From the NCBI GenBank assembly GCA_905221605.1, contig CAJNDS010000347.1:780001-844000 (forward strand): a DNA stretch of 64,000 nt, in the 5' to 3' direction. Shown in pieces: positions 40,449-50,430 of the stretch (the stretch's first letter is position 1; the number at the start of each line of letters is the position of its first letter). The position numbers and the translations under genes were made by a program. The notes under the pieces are model-generated. The model was not told the origin of the DNA. It was given only the letters and a program-made list of their open reading frames with translations, and did not search any database. Source of the DNA: Symbiodinium natans. Its lineage: Eukaryota; Sar; Dinophyceae; Suessiales; Symbiodiniaceae.

Positions 40449-40945
40449 CTAGGGTTTAGGGTTTAGGGGTTTAGGGGTTTAGGGGTTTAGGGGTTTAGGG
40501 GTTTAGGGGTTTAGGGGTTTAGGGTTTAGGGTTTGGGGTTTGGGGTTCAGGGTTTAGGGGTTTAGGGTTTTGGGGTTTGAAGACCCAACCCCGCACAAGG
40601 GGTTTGATATAGATGCCTTGAGACTTAGAAGGCTTGTTTAGGCATACTGACAAAGGGACCATAAGGAAATAAGGTGGGTCGGACCGTTGGTCCTGAGACC
40701 CTCCCCCCAAAACCTAAACCCCAAACCCTGAACCCTGAACCCTAAACCCTAAACCCTAAACCCTAAACCCTAAACCCAAAACCACCCTAAACCACCCTAA
40801 ACCCCCCTAAACCCCCCTAAACCCCCTAAACCCTAAACCCTAAACCCTAAACCCTAAGCCCTAAACCCTAAACCCTAAACCCTAAACACTAAACCCTAGA
40901 CCCTAAGCCCTAAACCCTAAACCCTAACCCTAAACCCTTTATCCT
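40449..40945. repeat. TTTAGGGG octamers, then CCCTAAA array
   Basis: Eight TTTAGGGG units at 40458-40522, further TTTAGGG to 40580; then C-strand arrays at 40705-40945 including ACCACCCTAA and CCCCCCTAAA variants. Confidence 0.92.
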
Positions 40946-41044
40946 GAACATACAGTGGTTCCCCTTCTTGGAGGTTCTCATAACAAGGGTCATACCTTTT
41001 GAGGGATATGTATGCCGTATGCGGGGGAGGTCCTCTTTTTCAAA

Positions 41045-41275
41045 AGACCCTAAGCCCCAAACCCCAACACCCAACTCCCAAACCCTAAACCCTAAATCCC
41101 TGAACCCTAAACCCGAAACCCTAAACCCTAAACCGCATGAGTACCGACTACCGACTTGTTTGCCTGTAAAGACCCAGGAGTCCAGGAATTCAGTTCCCTG
41201 AGCCTCTAAGCCCTGAGCCTCTAAGCCCTGAACCCTAAGCCCTAAACCCTAAACCCCAAACCCTAAAGCCTCAAT
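41045..41275. repeat. CCCTAAA units
   Basis: Units at 41048-41140 and 41205-41270 with a 65-base gap that shows no gene. Confidence 0.85.
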
Positions 41276-41285
41276 CCGCACTCCT

Positions 41286-41392
41286 CATGGGTACCTGAGT
41301 GCCGTATTCTGCGCCAGGCTGCTCCGAGATGAGGCAGATTTGCGGCTGAGCCTCCACCACGTAAATGTGTCTTGCACCTATCAAAAGGTTCC
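41286..41392 (+). CDS. Candidate exon, unknown
   Basis: Reads HGYLSAVFCARLLRDEADLR and continues LSLHHVNVSCTYQKV. Bounded by heptamer arrays. No clear splice sites and no recognised family. Confidence 0.25.
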
Positions 41393-42478
41393 TAAACCCT
41401 AAACCCTAAACCCTAGGGGCCCGGGACACCAGGCTGAACGAACCCTCAACCTAAAACCTAAACGCTGAACCCTACACCCTAGGCCCTAATTAAGCCTTGA
41501 GGTCTTTAAAGCTTGTGGGTTCAGGGTGCAGGGGTTGTCCTTCGCGCCAACCCAACGCCCGAAGTTGGTCCTAAAGCCTTCAAGAAGGGGATTTCCGAAG
41601 ACAGCGGCCCCCCAACAAGATTCCTACAATATGGATTACAGTCTCTTGGGGTTTAGTAAAGGTACCCCTAAGTTGCAAACCCACTGCTCGAGTCACTCTG
41701 TCATCCGGCCACACTCTGCTTCCTCAGCACCATGTATCCCGAAACTCTGAGCCCCTACGCTCTAAACCATGTGTTTATTGCTTTTGCTGTGTCTCAGGTG
41801 GGGATCAGCGCTTGCGCCGTCGCTAAATGGTGGGAGCCTTGGGTGAAAGTGTGGAGCAATTCTGCAGTTGATCAACTATTTGCTTGAGGACCCCCCCCCC
41901 CCCCAAAAAAAAAAAAAACAAAAAAAACAAGAAGAAGAAGGAAAGTCCCTGCATTGCCCTTGTAAGGAAGGACACTTTCATGTTTTGGAGGGTTCCTAAG
42001 CAAATCGTAGTCACATATGTAGCCCGAAGCCTGCGAAAAGGACTTGGCCAGTCCTCTAACCTGCGGTCCCTTTCTGGTATCCCAAACACAAGGGCTCCGC
42101 GTTACAATAGGAGCACGTAAAATCGAGCACAAGCCAAGTAGCCTACCGTTTGAGCTATCAAAGGGTACTCGTGGTTTCATGATCCCCCTTACCTCCTGAA
42201 AAGGAGTGGCCCTCAGCTTCTAAGAGGGTATATAAGGGGGGTGTATAAGGGGTCCCGTTTAAGGGTCCACGTGAAGGGACCATGTAAGAAGCTACCGTTC
42301 GAGGCTGAGTCGTCTGGGTAGGAGCTGAAGCAGATGGACTCCGAATCACCATTGGGCCCCCAAAACCCTAAGCTCTGAAACCCTAAACCACTGAACTTTG
42401 TGAACCCTGAACCCTGAACCCTGAACCCTGAACCCTGAACCCTAAACCCTAAACCCTAAGCCACCGAACCTTGGAGAG
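41393..42478. other. No gene supported
   Basis: C/A run at 41890-41925, unassigned DNA, an inverted-repeat-like stretch at 42185-42290 and CCCTGAA/CCCTAAA at 42362-42462. ORFs on both strands across 41823-42180 follow the C/A run. Confidence 0.5.
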
Positions 42479-42535
42479 GAAAGAGCGCTGGAACTCTTCG
42501 CGGGTCTGCCATTGGCCGGACTCACCCCCGACACA
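42479..42535 (+). CDS. PPR protein exon (locus D)
   Basis: After TTGGAGAG|G reads ERALELFAGLPLAGLTPDT, ending at a GT donor (ACA|GTGACG). Joined to 42967 it gives TPDTVSYNSTISACDRA in exact register. GTGA is repeated across the two junctions. The upstream part of the gene is not resolved. Confidence 0.75.
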
Positions 42536-42966
42536 GTGACGAGACCACACAAGGAGCACAGAGCCTTCTACAGAGCCTTCTAGCACTTTAGGGACGTTAG
42601 GGTTTAGGGTTTAAAAGGGATCAGGTTAAGGGTTTAGGGCTTGTTGTCACATGTCGGAAACCCAGACCAAGAACGGTTTGGGATGTTAGGGTTCAGGGTT
42701 TTGCATGTTAGAAGGGTTCTATGCCGAACGCGTGTTTGGTTTTGTCGGCTCTTTGCTAGGGATTCTATAAGTTCTCGCTCTTTCCCTGTGACGAGGAATG
42801 CTTCGACGTGGGTTGTCTTGGGGAAGGGGGGGGAAGCAGGGCTTCGATTTTGCTGCCTTGCACCCGACAACCAGCCCCTCTTCTAGGGTTCAGGGTTTAG
42901 GGTGTAGGGTTTAGGTTTAGGGTGTAGGGGTTTAGGGTTTAGGGTTTAGGGCTGATCCTCGCAGAG

Positions 42967-43028
42967 GTGAGCTACAACTCCACCATCAGCGCCTGCGATC
43001 GCGCTCAGCGCTGGGCGCTGGCAGTGCA
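42967..43028 (+). CDS. PPR protein exon (locus D)
   Basis: After CGCAGAG|G reads VSYNSTISACDRAQRWALAV and two bases of a Gln codon. The GC donor (GCA|GCTCCG) is formed by a 4-base repeat GCTC that recurs at the next exon start. Confidence 0.82.
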
Positions 43029-43032
43029 GCTC

Positions 43033-43259
43033 CGTGGTAGCCCAGTTTAGGGGTTTAGGGTTTAGGGTTTAGCCCTTCTGCCCTTTTTGGTGGTTCTGGC
43101 TTCCCGCATCAAATAGCCAAGCTAAAAAAGGGTACCCCTGATGAGAATATTGGGGGTTTCCGAAATTCGGGGGTACCTTACTGGGGTCCGTACTTTCATA
43201 GGGGGGTCCTACGATTCCCCTATTTCCGTAAACACCCATATGGTTACTGGGCTACCAAG
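43033..43259. mobile_element. MITE family 4 acting as intron of locus D
   Basis: Ends GTGGTAGCCCAGT and ACTGGGCTACCAAG are terminal inverted repeats. GCTC flanks it on both sides (43029-43032, 43260-43263). The right end supplies the AAG acceptor and the left GCTC the GC donor. Removing 43029-43259 gives ALAVQLFRAMP, a normal PPR unit. The interior carries TTTAGGG units and a family-7-like stretch at 43146-43240, so it is larger than the 107-base copy at 14593. Confidence 0.88.
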
Positions 43260-43287
43260 GCTCTTTCGGGCGATGCCGCAGAGTCAG
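43260..43287 (+). CDS. PPR protein micro-exon (locus D)
   Basis: 28 bases reading (Q)LFRAMPQSQ between CCAAG|G and a GC donor (CAG|GCGCCG). Joining to 43623 gives MPQSQVDRTAISFNSTISAC with correct 35-residue spacing. Confidence 0.8.
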
Positions 43288-43339
43288 GCGCCGGGCTCGC
43301 TGTCTGGTGAATGGGCTTTTGGGTGGAGCCAACATGGCC

Positions 43340-43575
43340 TAAACACCCCCTAAACCCTAAACCCTAAACCCTAAACCCTAAACCCTAAACCCTAAACCCT
43401 AAACCCTAAACCCTAAACCCTAAACCCTAAACCCTAAACCCTAAACCCTAAACCCTAAAACCCTAAACCCTAAACCTAAACCCTAAACCCTAAACCCTAA
43501 ACCCTAAACCCTAAACCCTAAACCCCGAAAAACCCCAAACCCCAAACCCTAAACCCCAACCCTAAACACCCCCCA
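43340..43575. repeat. CCCTAAA array inside a locus D intron
   Basis: About 30 CCCTAAA units plus CCCCAAA variants filling intron 43288-43622, followed by a C run at about 43590. Confidence 0.95.
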
Positions 43576-43622
43576 AGCACCCCCAAACCCCCCCCCCCCC
43601 CCCCTATTGCAAGCCCCGGAAG

Positions 43623-43702
43623 GTGGACCGCACGGCCATCAGCTTCAACTCGACCATCAGCGCCTGCGGCCGGGGCAAGCAAACGGCTCAAGCCCTGGAC
43701 CT
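43623..43702 (+). CDS. PPR protein exon (locus D)
   Basis: After CCGGAAG|G reads VDRTAISFNSTISACGRGKQ then TAQALD, ending two bases into a Leu codon at a GT donor (CT|GTTCCT). Splicing to 44182 gives ALDLFSEMQEVEV. GTTC is shared by both junctions. Confidence 0.83.
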
Positions 43703-44181
43703 GTTCCTCTTACTTTTATATCCCGCTTGGGAATTATTTTATATTTTTTATATAAACCCAAGAGGATATTAAGAGTACTATTTCTATTAAGGTTCTAAGG
43801 GGAGTATAGACTTAGACTACAGCCAATAGGGTTTAGCGTTTGGGGTTTAGGGTTTAGGAATTAAAACTGTTTGTGTTTTCTTATGTTCTGTTTTCTTACT
43901 TTCTGGTATGACAAATAGAGTTTAACCCGTTGATGGGTTCCCGCTGAGACAAAGCCTTGGGCTTGTGTAGGGCCTTGTAGGAATTAAGTTCGAGGGTTTA
44001 GGGTTTGGTGTTGTAGAGCTTAGGGCTTGTTTTGGGTCCATTTTTGAGCTGTTGAGAGACCTGTACGGTTTGGGGTTGACTTTAGTTTGGGCGTTTGCAG
44101 GGAGCGGGGGTGCAGTTCAGGGTTTAAGGTTTGGGGTTTAGGCGTTCTTCCCTCGATCAGGAGAAATATCACTCTACTTAG

Positions 44182-44286
44182 GTTCTCCGAAATGCAAGAG
44201 GTTGAAGTCTCCCCCTCAGTCGTCACCTTCGGCTCCATCATCAGCGCCTGCGAGAAGGATGCCAGTTGGGAACAGGCCCTTTCCTT
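44182..44286 (+). CDS. PPR protein exon (locus D)
   Basis: After TACTTAG|G reads FSEMQEVEVSPSVVTFGSI, then ISACEKDASWEQALS and two bases of a Leu codon. The GC donor (CTT|GCACCA) keeps register; the more standard-looking GTAAGG twelve bases later would insert four residues into the unit. Confidence 0.83.
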
Positions 44287-44431
44287 GCACCACGGCCGGT
44301 AAGGTAGCCTCCTTTCCTTGGTTTCGCTGACGAATCTGTACTTTTTGGTGTTGAAAGGGTTTTTCTCTCTCACACACGTGTTTTTTCATTGCACCTCTGC
44401 CGCCCTTAGAAGTAGGAGTGGTGCTTGACTA

Positions 44432-44500
44432 AAGCTCTCTCTCTCTCTCTCCCTTTCTCTCTCTCTCTCTCTCTCCCTTTCTCTCTCTCTCTCTCTCTGA
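44432..44500. repeat. CT microsatellite in a locus D intron
   Basis: (CT)n with two CCCTTT interruptions, ending 18 bases before the acceptor at 44518. It may serve as the polypyrimidine tract of intron 44287-44518. Confidence 0.92.
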
Positions 44501-44518
44501 CTGTGTCTCCTCTTTCAG

Positions 44519-44670
44519 GTTTCACGGCATGCCGCGGAGGGCCATCGCCGTGAATTCTGTCAGCTACAACGCGGCCTTGAGTGCATGCGACAAGGGCGGA
44601 CAGTGGGAGCTGGCCCTCGGGATGTTCCGGGCCATGCCGAGGCATCGTGCGCTTCGAGCTGTGGCTTTCA
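44519..44670 (+). CDS. PPR protein exon (locus D)
   Basis: After CTTTCAG|G reads FHGMPRRAIAVNSVSYNAAL, SACDKGGQWELALGMFRAMP and RHRALRAVAF. A GTAACC donor follows. CACGGC lies at the same offset from both junctions of the preceding intron, a worn duplication. The continuation is unknown: the exon at 51566 fits in residue spacing (AFS|YTAAIQSC) but not in codon phase. Confidence 0.82.
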
Positions 44671-44689
44671 GTAACCCTAAGTCCTATAA

Positions 44690-44896
44690 ACCCTAACCCG
44701 GAGCCACCCCTGAATCCAGAACCCTAAACCCCAAACCCCAAACCCCAAACCCCAAACCCCAAACCCTAAACCCTAAACCCTAAACCCTAAACCCTAAACC
44801 CTAAACCCTAAACCCTAACCCCAAACCCTCCTAAACCCTAAACCCTAGACCCTGAACCCTACACCCCCAGACCCTAAACCCTAAACCCTAAACCCC
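44690..44896. repeat. CCCCAAA/CCCTAAA array
   Basis: C-strand heptamers following the GT donor at 44671, presumably intronic. Confidence 0.93.
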
Positions 44897-44989
44897 AAAT
44901 TTAAGAGCCTCCGGCTCAAGCCGCCGACCCCGCTGGAGCATAGTTGAAAGGTTTAAACGCGCTCGTCAGCTCAAAGGATCCAAAAGTTG
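44897..44989. repeat. Dispersed repeat R1, copy 1
   Basis: A 93-base segment starting AAATTTAAGAGCCTCCGGCT and including GGAGCATAGTTGAAAGG is about 93% identical to 48505-48597. Both copies directly follow a CCCTAAA array. GAGCCTCCGGCTC can form a small hairpin. Confidence 0.93.
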
Positions 44990-45390
44990 ATTTGCTTGAG
45001 CCTCTGTGAAACGTTGGGGGCGGGGGGAGTAGCACCAGGACCCAAACAGGAGCTGAAGCCAGCTTGAAGGGCAGGGCAGCCCCATCAATTGTTGAACAGG
45101 CCAAGCCCAGCAACCAGGAGGGGGGGGGGGTAGGGGGGGTGGGGGGGGGGTGGGGTCTCTCGAAACGGACAATCTTCGAGTCTTAGAGCCCACGTCGTGC
45201 AGCTACAGCATCAGGTCGCGCGGGTGGTTCGTGTGACAGCACCAACCTCTGTCGCTTGGAGCTGAGAGTTGCTTAGACTTAGACCTCCGACTCTAGCCTC
45301 ATCTGTTCGGTAGATGTGGTTGTCGCAGCCTAGGCCCACACAACAGCTCCGCCAGCTGCTCTGGGCTCGACATTTCAAAGCATAGGACTG
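44990..45390. other. No gene seen; G runs
   Basis: G/T-rich runs at 45118-45155. Heptamers are absent from here to 48130. Confidence 0.6.
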
Positions 45391-46233
45391 ATGTCCGTTA
45401 AAAAGCTGCAAACTGTAAAACGTGGAGATCTACAGCAAGGCCTTTTCGTGGGCAGCACGCAACTCCTTCTGGACGCATTCTCTGAGGGAGGTCTGCAGGA
45501 CATTCGCTCAGTTTTCAGCTCGCTTTCTTGGCCAGTAGACTATATTGCAATCGAGTTAGTCAAGGCCCTTCTGCGCCTCGGCCATCGCATCTTGTCCACT
45601 ATGGGCTTGAACGGGCCGGCGGAGTGGAGTTCTCAGATTCTCAATCTCTCTAAGGCTCTAAGGCTTGCGAGCTTTGGTTTAGCTGCAAGCTCTCGCAAGC
45701 TCCAGCGCTCGAGGTTGGTGGCTTTGCTGCTGTACCTCTGGCCCATTCCGCCTGTGACCGACGGGGGCTCAATAAGGCAACGATTTCGATCTGCCATGGT
45801 TTGCCATCTTCGCCACGATGTTGAGGTGGAGGACATGGCCCAAGCTCTGGAGCAGAATGGCATGTCCATCCCAGCCAGGCCGGCCTTAGCATGGGGTGTT
45901 TTGTTTAAAGTTGTTTCACCGGGTCCTCCTCCCCTGCATGTGCTTCTGCAGGTATGCTTTTCCTGCAGTTCTCATTGGAGTTTAAATGTCTTACGCTTCT
46001 ACGTTGCGCTATGCTTCCATATAGCTCTCGTGATGTGCCTTGTTTTGGAATTTGGACGGGACGCGCGGGCAGAATTCCGGTCCCGTGCACTGCATTCTGC
46101 TAGGTTGGGCTGGGATCAGCTGAGGCCCAGCGCTCAGCCATTTCCAAAGACAAGAAAACAGTTTCAGGCGGCAGTCGGGGGCTGTAGGCAGCAGCTGCGG
46201 ATGGGTCCACAGAACCCTGCCGTGGCCTTATGA
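45391..46233 (+). CDS. Unknown ORF, 280 codons; first 187 most credible
   Basis: Opens at an ATG (MSVKKLQTVKRGDLQQGLF) and reads a mixed helical sequence with FSSLSWPVDYIAIELVKALL and VEDMAQALEQNGMSIPAR. A strong GT donor (CTGCAG|GTATGC) lies at 45951/45952, after HVLLQ; beyond it the frame becomes Cys/Phe-rich and may be intron read-through. The region is unusually free of heptamers. No domain is recognised, and coding status rests on ORF length and composition. Confidence 0.4.
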   Translation: MSVKKLQTVKRGDLQQGLFVGSTQLLLDAFSEGGLQDIRSVFSSLSWPVDYIAIELVKALLRLGHRILSTMGLNGPAEWSSQILNLSKALRLASFGLAASSRKLQRSRLVALLLYLWPIPPVTDGGSIRQRFRSAMVCHLRHDVEVEDMAQALEQNGMSIPARPALAWGVLFKVVSPGPPPLHVLLQVCFSCSSHWSLNVLRFYVALCFHIALVMCLVLEFGRDARAEFRSRALHSARLGWDQLRPSAQPFPKTRKQFQAAVGGCRQQLRMGPQNPAVAL

Positions 46234-48130
46234 CAACTGCTGACTTATGACATCCAGCTTTTTTGTGTTTGCGCTGTACGCAATGCTTTTGCCCCACATA
46301 GGCCATAAGCCATTTCACGTCGTCGCAATCGACGCTGGGCACGGGGGAGCAGACGAGGGAGCTGGCGGGGAGCTGCTTGTTGCGATTTGCTGCGTGCCGA
46401 ATGCTTTGTGCGACAAAAGGTGTCGGAATGCACCAGTCACAAGCGGCGACTGGAAGCCTTGGAGGAGGTGGGAATGCCCACCAGCACTAAAGGTCTTGGC
46501 TGCCGTAACGTAGCCAGTGCAGTCTATATTTCTGCGGATATGTGTGCCAGCATTGGCAGCTTGAGCAGGACGTCCGCAAGAAAGCACGTCACAGCCAAGG
46601 AAGTACAGCGCCATGGCCTTATAGGTCTGCCGAAAGCCAGCTTGGCTTGGCTGAGTCAAGGGGCACATCCCCAGACGCAGTCCAAAGTAGCTGAATCGCA
46701 ATAATCATCGCTTCCTTGGTGTGGTGCTAAGGCTGTCGCCTGACTGCCGGACCTTCATGTGTGAGGCTTAGGTGAGAACGGATGTGGGGATGAGGGTCTA
46801 GGGCTAGAGCACGCTGCCCGTCATTACCTCAGCGTGAAACGTGTTTATTTTCTAGAAGCCCAAACTACATTCACGGCGGCTGCCATTTGATGCAAGTTGT
46901 CCGGGTCGCGCTTGGCGTGTGTAGGGACCTACCTGTGAGGCCTGTTTAGGCTTGCAAGGTTCGAGGAAACATTTTCAGGACCCACGTACTGTTGCGAAGG
47001 ATGCTGATGGACATTCGTGACATTTGGTGCGGAGACGAAGTACACTTCAGCAGAAGCGCTTCTTTGTTCCGAAGATTTGGGTTACGTGCGGAGGGGAAAC
47101 TCAATTTGCAGGCAGGCGTTGATGATAGAATAGAATGTGTCGGCACGGGGACAGGGACTATGGACCGAGTGATTGAAGGCTCGCGCTGTTGACAAGGTCT
47201 TCCCTGCCTTCACCAAGTCCGCAAACGCCCGAGCTGGAACCTCATGCTAGATGTTGCAATCTCTGTTGGCTAACCGATTTGTGAAATTTGTGAACACATG
47301 CCCAAGGAAGCAAGCGTTAGGAATCACAGGATGACCTTTCTTTTAGGGTAAGCATGTTCGCATGTACCCATCCAGCTGTGTGTGAGGCCGCAGACCCCGC
47401 GCGCCAACTACTCTTACGCGTTCTGCGGCCCGACCGCCGAGCAATTCGCAAAGGGAACCGTTTGACCACACAGACAGACGGTGCATCTGAGAATTCTGGA
47501 ACCACATCGCGGAGCGGGACCTTGACGTATGGGTGGCTTTGCGGGATGAGTTCCCGCCCACCCTCAGCGAGGCAACCTGCGCTTGGAGTAGTAGTTGGTG
47601 CCATCGTGTGCCTGTCGTAGGTCCATGTTTCTTGCCGCTCCCCCCTCCCCTCCCCCCATCGGCCACCGCAGCATCATCAGCAATGGCTGCAGTCCCTCAT
47701 AGCTCCTCCAAAATGTGACCAGATGTGAGAGCAAGCCCTTACAGGCCCTTACGTTTGCGTAGTGCGCATCGAGGGGCCTGATTGAAACAGCGCGGGAGTA
47801 TTTTGCACGAATGGCGTTGCTTGAATACCAACCAGGAGGACAGGGCCGCGCTGGAGGATTCATCGGGCACACCGGATGTTTTCATTCGTGTCCTGTATCA
47901 GCCACGTGCCTACAGCAGAGCTGTGATAACCAGGACATCGCAGAAGAAATTGCCGTTAGACATGATTAAAGCGGGCTCTTCCTTTCCTTCGAGTCGGCGC
48001 TGTTCTTCTTACGCGACCACCGGTTGACTTTCGAGAACGAGCGAGTACCATTTTCAAGTTACAACTATTTCAGGATCCTCTAGTAGAAAGTAGTGCATGT
48101 GCACGCCGTGACTTGCGACAAGAGGCGCGT
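46234..48130. other. Repeat-free DNA, no firm gene
   Basis: Several ORFs overlap in all frames. The frame at 46387-46704 (with LEALEEVGMPTSTKGLG) is the most protein-like. This may be exons and introns of the gene starting at 45391, but I could not place junctions. Confidence 0.35.
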
Positions 48131-48380
48131 AAGCAGCCTGTAACCTTAAACCCAACCTTAAACCCTACAAGCCCTAGGCAACAGGGTCGAGCCCAGAAGC
48201 CAGCCTCTCTGCCTGGAGCAGAGGAGAAGCCAGGGCCTTGACCCACCGAGCGTGGGGGCTCAGCTGTTTGGGTTTATCCGGGAACCTGGGTTCTTTAGAC
48301 AGGCGGTCTTAGTCAAACTCCCGGATGTTGCTGCTTCGCCCGTCCGGATGGCTCAGCCAGCAGTTTGTGTTCAACTCGCT
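48131..48380. other. No gene seen
   Basis: Mixed DNA with a few CCTTAAACCC units. Confidence 0.5.
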
Positions 48381-48504
48381 AAACCCTAAACCCTAAACCC
48401 TAAACCCTAAACCCCAAACCCTAAACCCTAAACCCTAAACCCTCAACCCTAAACCCTAAGCCCTAAAGTGGTCTCTAAACCCTAAACCCTAAACCCTAAA
48501 CCCT
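48381..48504. repeat. CCCTAAA array
   Basis: Near-perfect C-strand heptamers with one short interruption (GTGGTCT). Confidence 0.95.
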
Positions 48505-48597
48505 AAATTTAAGAGCCTCCGGCTCAAGCCGCCGACCCCGCTGGAGCATAGTTGAAAGGTTTAAACGCGTTCGTTAGGTCAAAGGATGCCAAAGTTG
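48505..48597. repeat. Dispersed repeat R1, copy 2
   Basis: Matches 44897-44989 over its full length with about six differences. Confidence 0.93.
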
Positions 48598-48835
48598 GTG
48601 GGGGGGGGGGGGGGGAGGGGGTGGGGGGTAGGGGGGGGTGGGGGAAGGGGGGGGGGGGGGGGGGTAGGGGGCTCCCTTTTCCCATCCAACACGCCGCCAG
48701 GGTCGGCGGACCCTAAACCCTAAACCCCAACCCCAAACCCCAAACCCTAAACCCTAAACCCTAAACCCTAAACCCTAAACCCTAAACCCCAAACCCCAAA
48801 CCCTAAACCCTAAACCCTAAACCCTAAACCCTAAG
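48598..48835. repeat. G-rich tract, repeat R2 and CCCTAAA array
   Basis: G-rich 48598-48672, then R2 (48679-48714: CCCATCCAACACGCCGCC, AGGGTCGGCGGACCC), then CCCTAAA/CCCCAAA at 48712-48835. R2 recurs at 50718-50751. CGCCG...CGGCG forms a hairpin, and GGGTCGGCGG in R2 is the inverse of CCGCCGACCC in R1. Confidence 0.9.
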
Positions 48836-49044
48836 ACTGCCCGATTGAGCCGCGCCTGATGGAGCCGCCGGCTTTCCGTCCCCTATTGGGGACGTTGCAC
48901 GGCCTTTGGGCTGCACTTATCTATGTCTCTTTACCCCAGGCCTCGCGGTGAAGAACATCTAAACTTACCTATTCTCCTTACCCAAATACCCAAACTTACA
49001 TGTCCGCTGTCTGATGAAAAACACCGAAACTTACGAACTCTTAC

Positions 49045-49218
49045 ATGGTATGGGCACTGAAAAAATTTGGCCCAGGAGCGAAGAAGTACCTCACGCAGGT
49101 GAAAGGGGAGGTGAGTGCACTGCAATCGGAGCTGGCCGAGCTTCAGAAATCCACAAGACGACTACAAAAGACGCTCAATGAAGCGGCCAAGGAACTCCTG
49201 GCGCGCTTTGGGAAAGCC
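49045..49218 (+). CDS. Coiled-coil protein, exon 1 (tentative)
   Basis: Reads KKYLTQVKGEVSALQSELAE and LQKSTRRLQKTLNEAAKELL, a clear heptad coiled coil. The true 5' end may be the acceptor ACGCAG|G at 49099. It stops being coding near 49218, where a MITE family 1 left end (GGAGGTTCATGGTACTT, 49227-49250) begins. Unlike the PPR genes, this locus has no heptamer-filled introns. Confidence 0.5.
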
Positions 49219-49336
49219 CAAACCCGGAGGTTCATGGTACTTATTAACCAATTATATCTGTGCTGAGTTCTAAGTGGTTGATACGCTTTGAGCTTAAGGC
49301 ATCCAAGTTCACATCTTCATGTCTCTTCTCTTCCAG

Positions 49337-49543
49337 CTCTTTTTCTGCGTTTGGCCCCATGCACTCCCAGGAGCACCAACCGTGGCAGAGATGGTGTACG
49401 AGGAATCTGCGAGTGGTGTGCACGCTCAATACTTCCCCGCTGACGTGTTAGAACGTCGAGCTTCGAAGGTGCAAGGACACGTCGATGATGTGCTCAAACG
49501 GCTTCATCGCCTTGAGGCAAGCAGTGACAACCAAACACTCAGG
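49337..49543 (+). CDS. Coiled-coil protein, exon 2 (tentative)
   Basis: Preceded by a pyrimidine tract and TTCCAG. Reads LFFCVWPHALPGAPTVAEMV, then ADVLERRASKVQGHVDDVL and KRLHRLEASSDNQTLR. Ends at a GT donor (CTCAGG|GTCAGT). Confidence 0.5.
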
Positions 49544-49781
49544 GTCAGTTGTCACTCGCCCCAAACTGAAGAGCCCTGTGGGACCGTAGCCCTCATTTTG
49601 CAAGGCAGTGGAAGCCCGTGTCCTGAATTTGGAGGCCATACCGGCTTGGGTCATGTGAGTTGATCGCCTGCTTTGTATTATGGTATTTGGCTCAAGGCGA
49701 TGCTGACCCAGAAGGCTGGCGGCAAGTGCAGCAGGAGTGCGAACTGTGCCCGCTGGAATCGTAGTCAGGCGAAGGGGCCAG

Positions 49782-49847
49782 AAGATGCTCTGCAATATCT
49801 CCAACACAAACTGGAGCAGATCGAGCAATCCCTGGAGAAGGAGGCCT
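49782..49847 (+). CDS. Coiled-coil protein exon (tentative)
   Basis: After GGGCCAG, reads EDALQYLQHKLEQIEQSLEK then EA. Strong coiled coil. A GT donor (GCCT|GTCACC) follows. Confidence 0.5.
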
Positions 49848-50049
49848 GTCACCGGTGGCCATGCTGCTGCAGCGGAAGTGTATCGAAGAGGGTCGGGGGT
49901 GACGTGTGTTCGATGTTGCTCACTGGAGTCACTAGAGACCCAGTCCCAGGCAAGACCGAGCTCTACCCCAACCGCGCAGCAGCTCGACGACCTTGTGGCC
50001 CAATGGCCAATGAAAGCCAAAGTTCTTCATGTGAGTGTGTAGGTCTGAG

Positions 50050-50082
50050 GCCAAGCTAGATGAACAAGTTTGCATGATGCAG
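50050..50082 (+). CDS. Coiled-coil protein micro-exon (tentative)
   Basis: 33 bases, AKLDEQVCMMQ, between GTCTGAG|G and CAG|GTGACA. Confidence 0.4.
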
Positions 50083-50123
50083 GTGACAGCCTGGCATGAC
50101 AGCACATGCAGTGCTGCATTCAG

Positions 50124-50200
50124 CGAGACATGTGCCAGCCTGCAGGGACGGGTCGACGTGGTGGAGAAGTCCTTGGCGGATTGCTTAAGCGAGGCCGACT
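50124..50200 (+). CDS. Coiled-coil protein exon (tentative)
   Basis: After GCATTCAG, reads ETCASLQGRVDVVEKSLADC. The end was not resolved. Confidence 0.45.
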
Positions 50201-50242
50201 GTTGTTTTTCGCCAAACCCGCCTCTCATCCTGCATCTCCCAG

Positions 50243-50334
50243 CTGAAAAATCTGGAGGCGGCTGTGGTCAGGAGGGAGCTGCAAGAAATGGAGGCTAGGG
50301 AGTTGTCTATAGGTTGGACCCGTTTGGAGCGTTG
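50243..50334 (+). CDS. Coiled-coil protein exon (tentative)
   Basis: After ATCTCCCAG, reads LKNLEAAVVRRELQEMEARE. The end is uncertain; a stop appears at 50332. Confidence 0.45.
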
Positions 50335-50338
50335 AGAG

Positions 50339-50430
50339 TCGCAATGGGCTGAAGGAGCGGATCAAGAACACGGAGCCTCAGGACGTCATGGACAAGATCC
50401 CAGGTGTGGAGACAGACGGGGAGCAAGAGC
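50339..50430 (+). CDS. Coiled-coil protein, last exon (tentative)
   Basis: Reads NGLKERIKNTEPQDVMDKIP then GVETDGEQE and runs into the heptad minisatellite at 50429. Function of the whole protein is unknown. Confidence 0.4.

Noticed and set aside
42110-42150. tRNA-like A box on the minus strand (TAGCTCAAACGGTAGG)
   Set aside because: No B box, no cloverleaf stems and no acceptor pairing could be drawn. At most a decayed tRNA-derived SINE.
46247-46400. AIDAGHGGADEGA in the frame at 46247 resembles the first motif of N-acetylmuramoyl-L-alanine amidases
   Set aside because: Only this one Gly-rich motif is present; the rest of the catalytic domain is absent and a different frame looks at least as coding. 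Probably coincidence.
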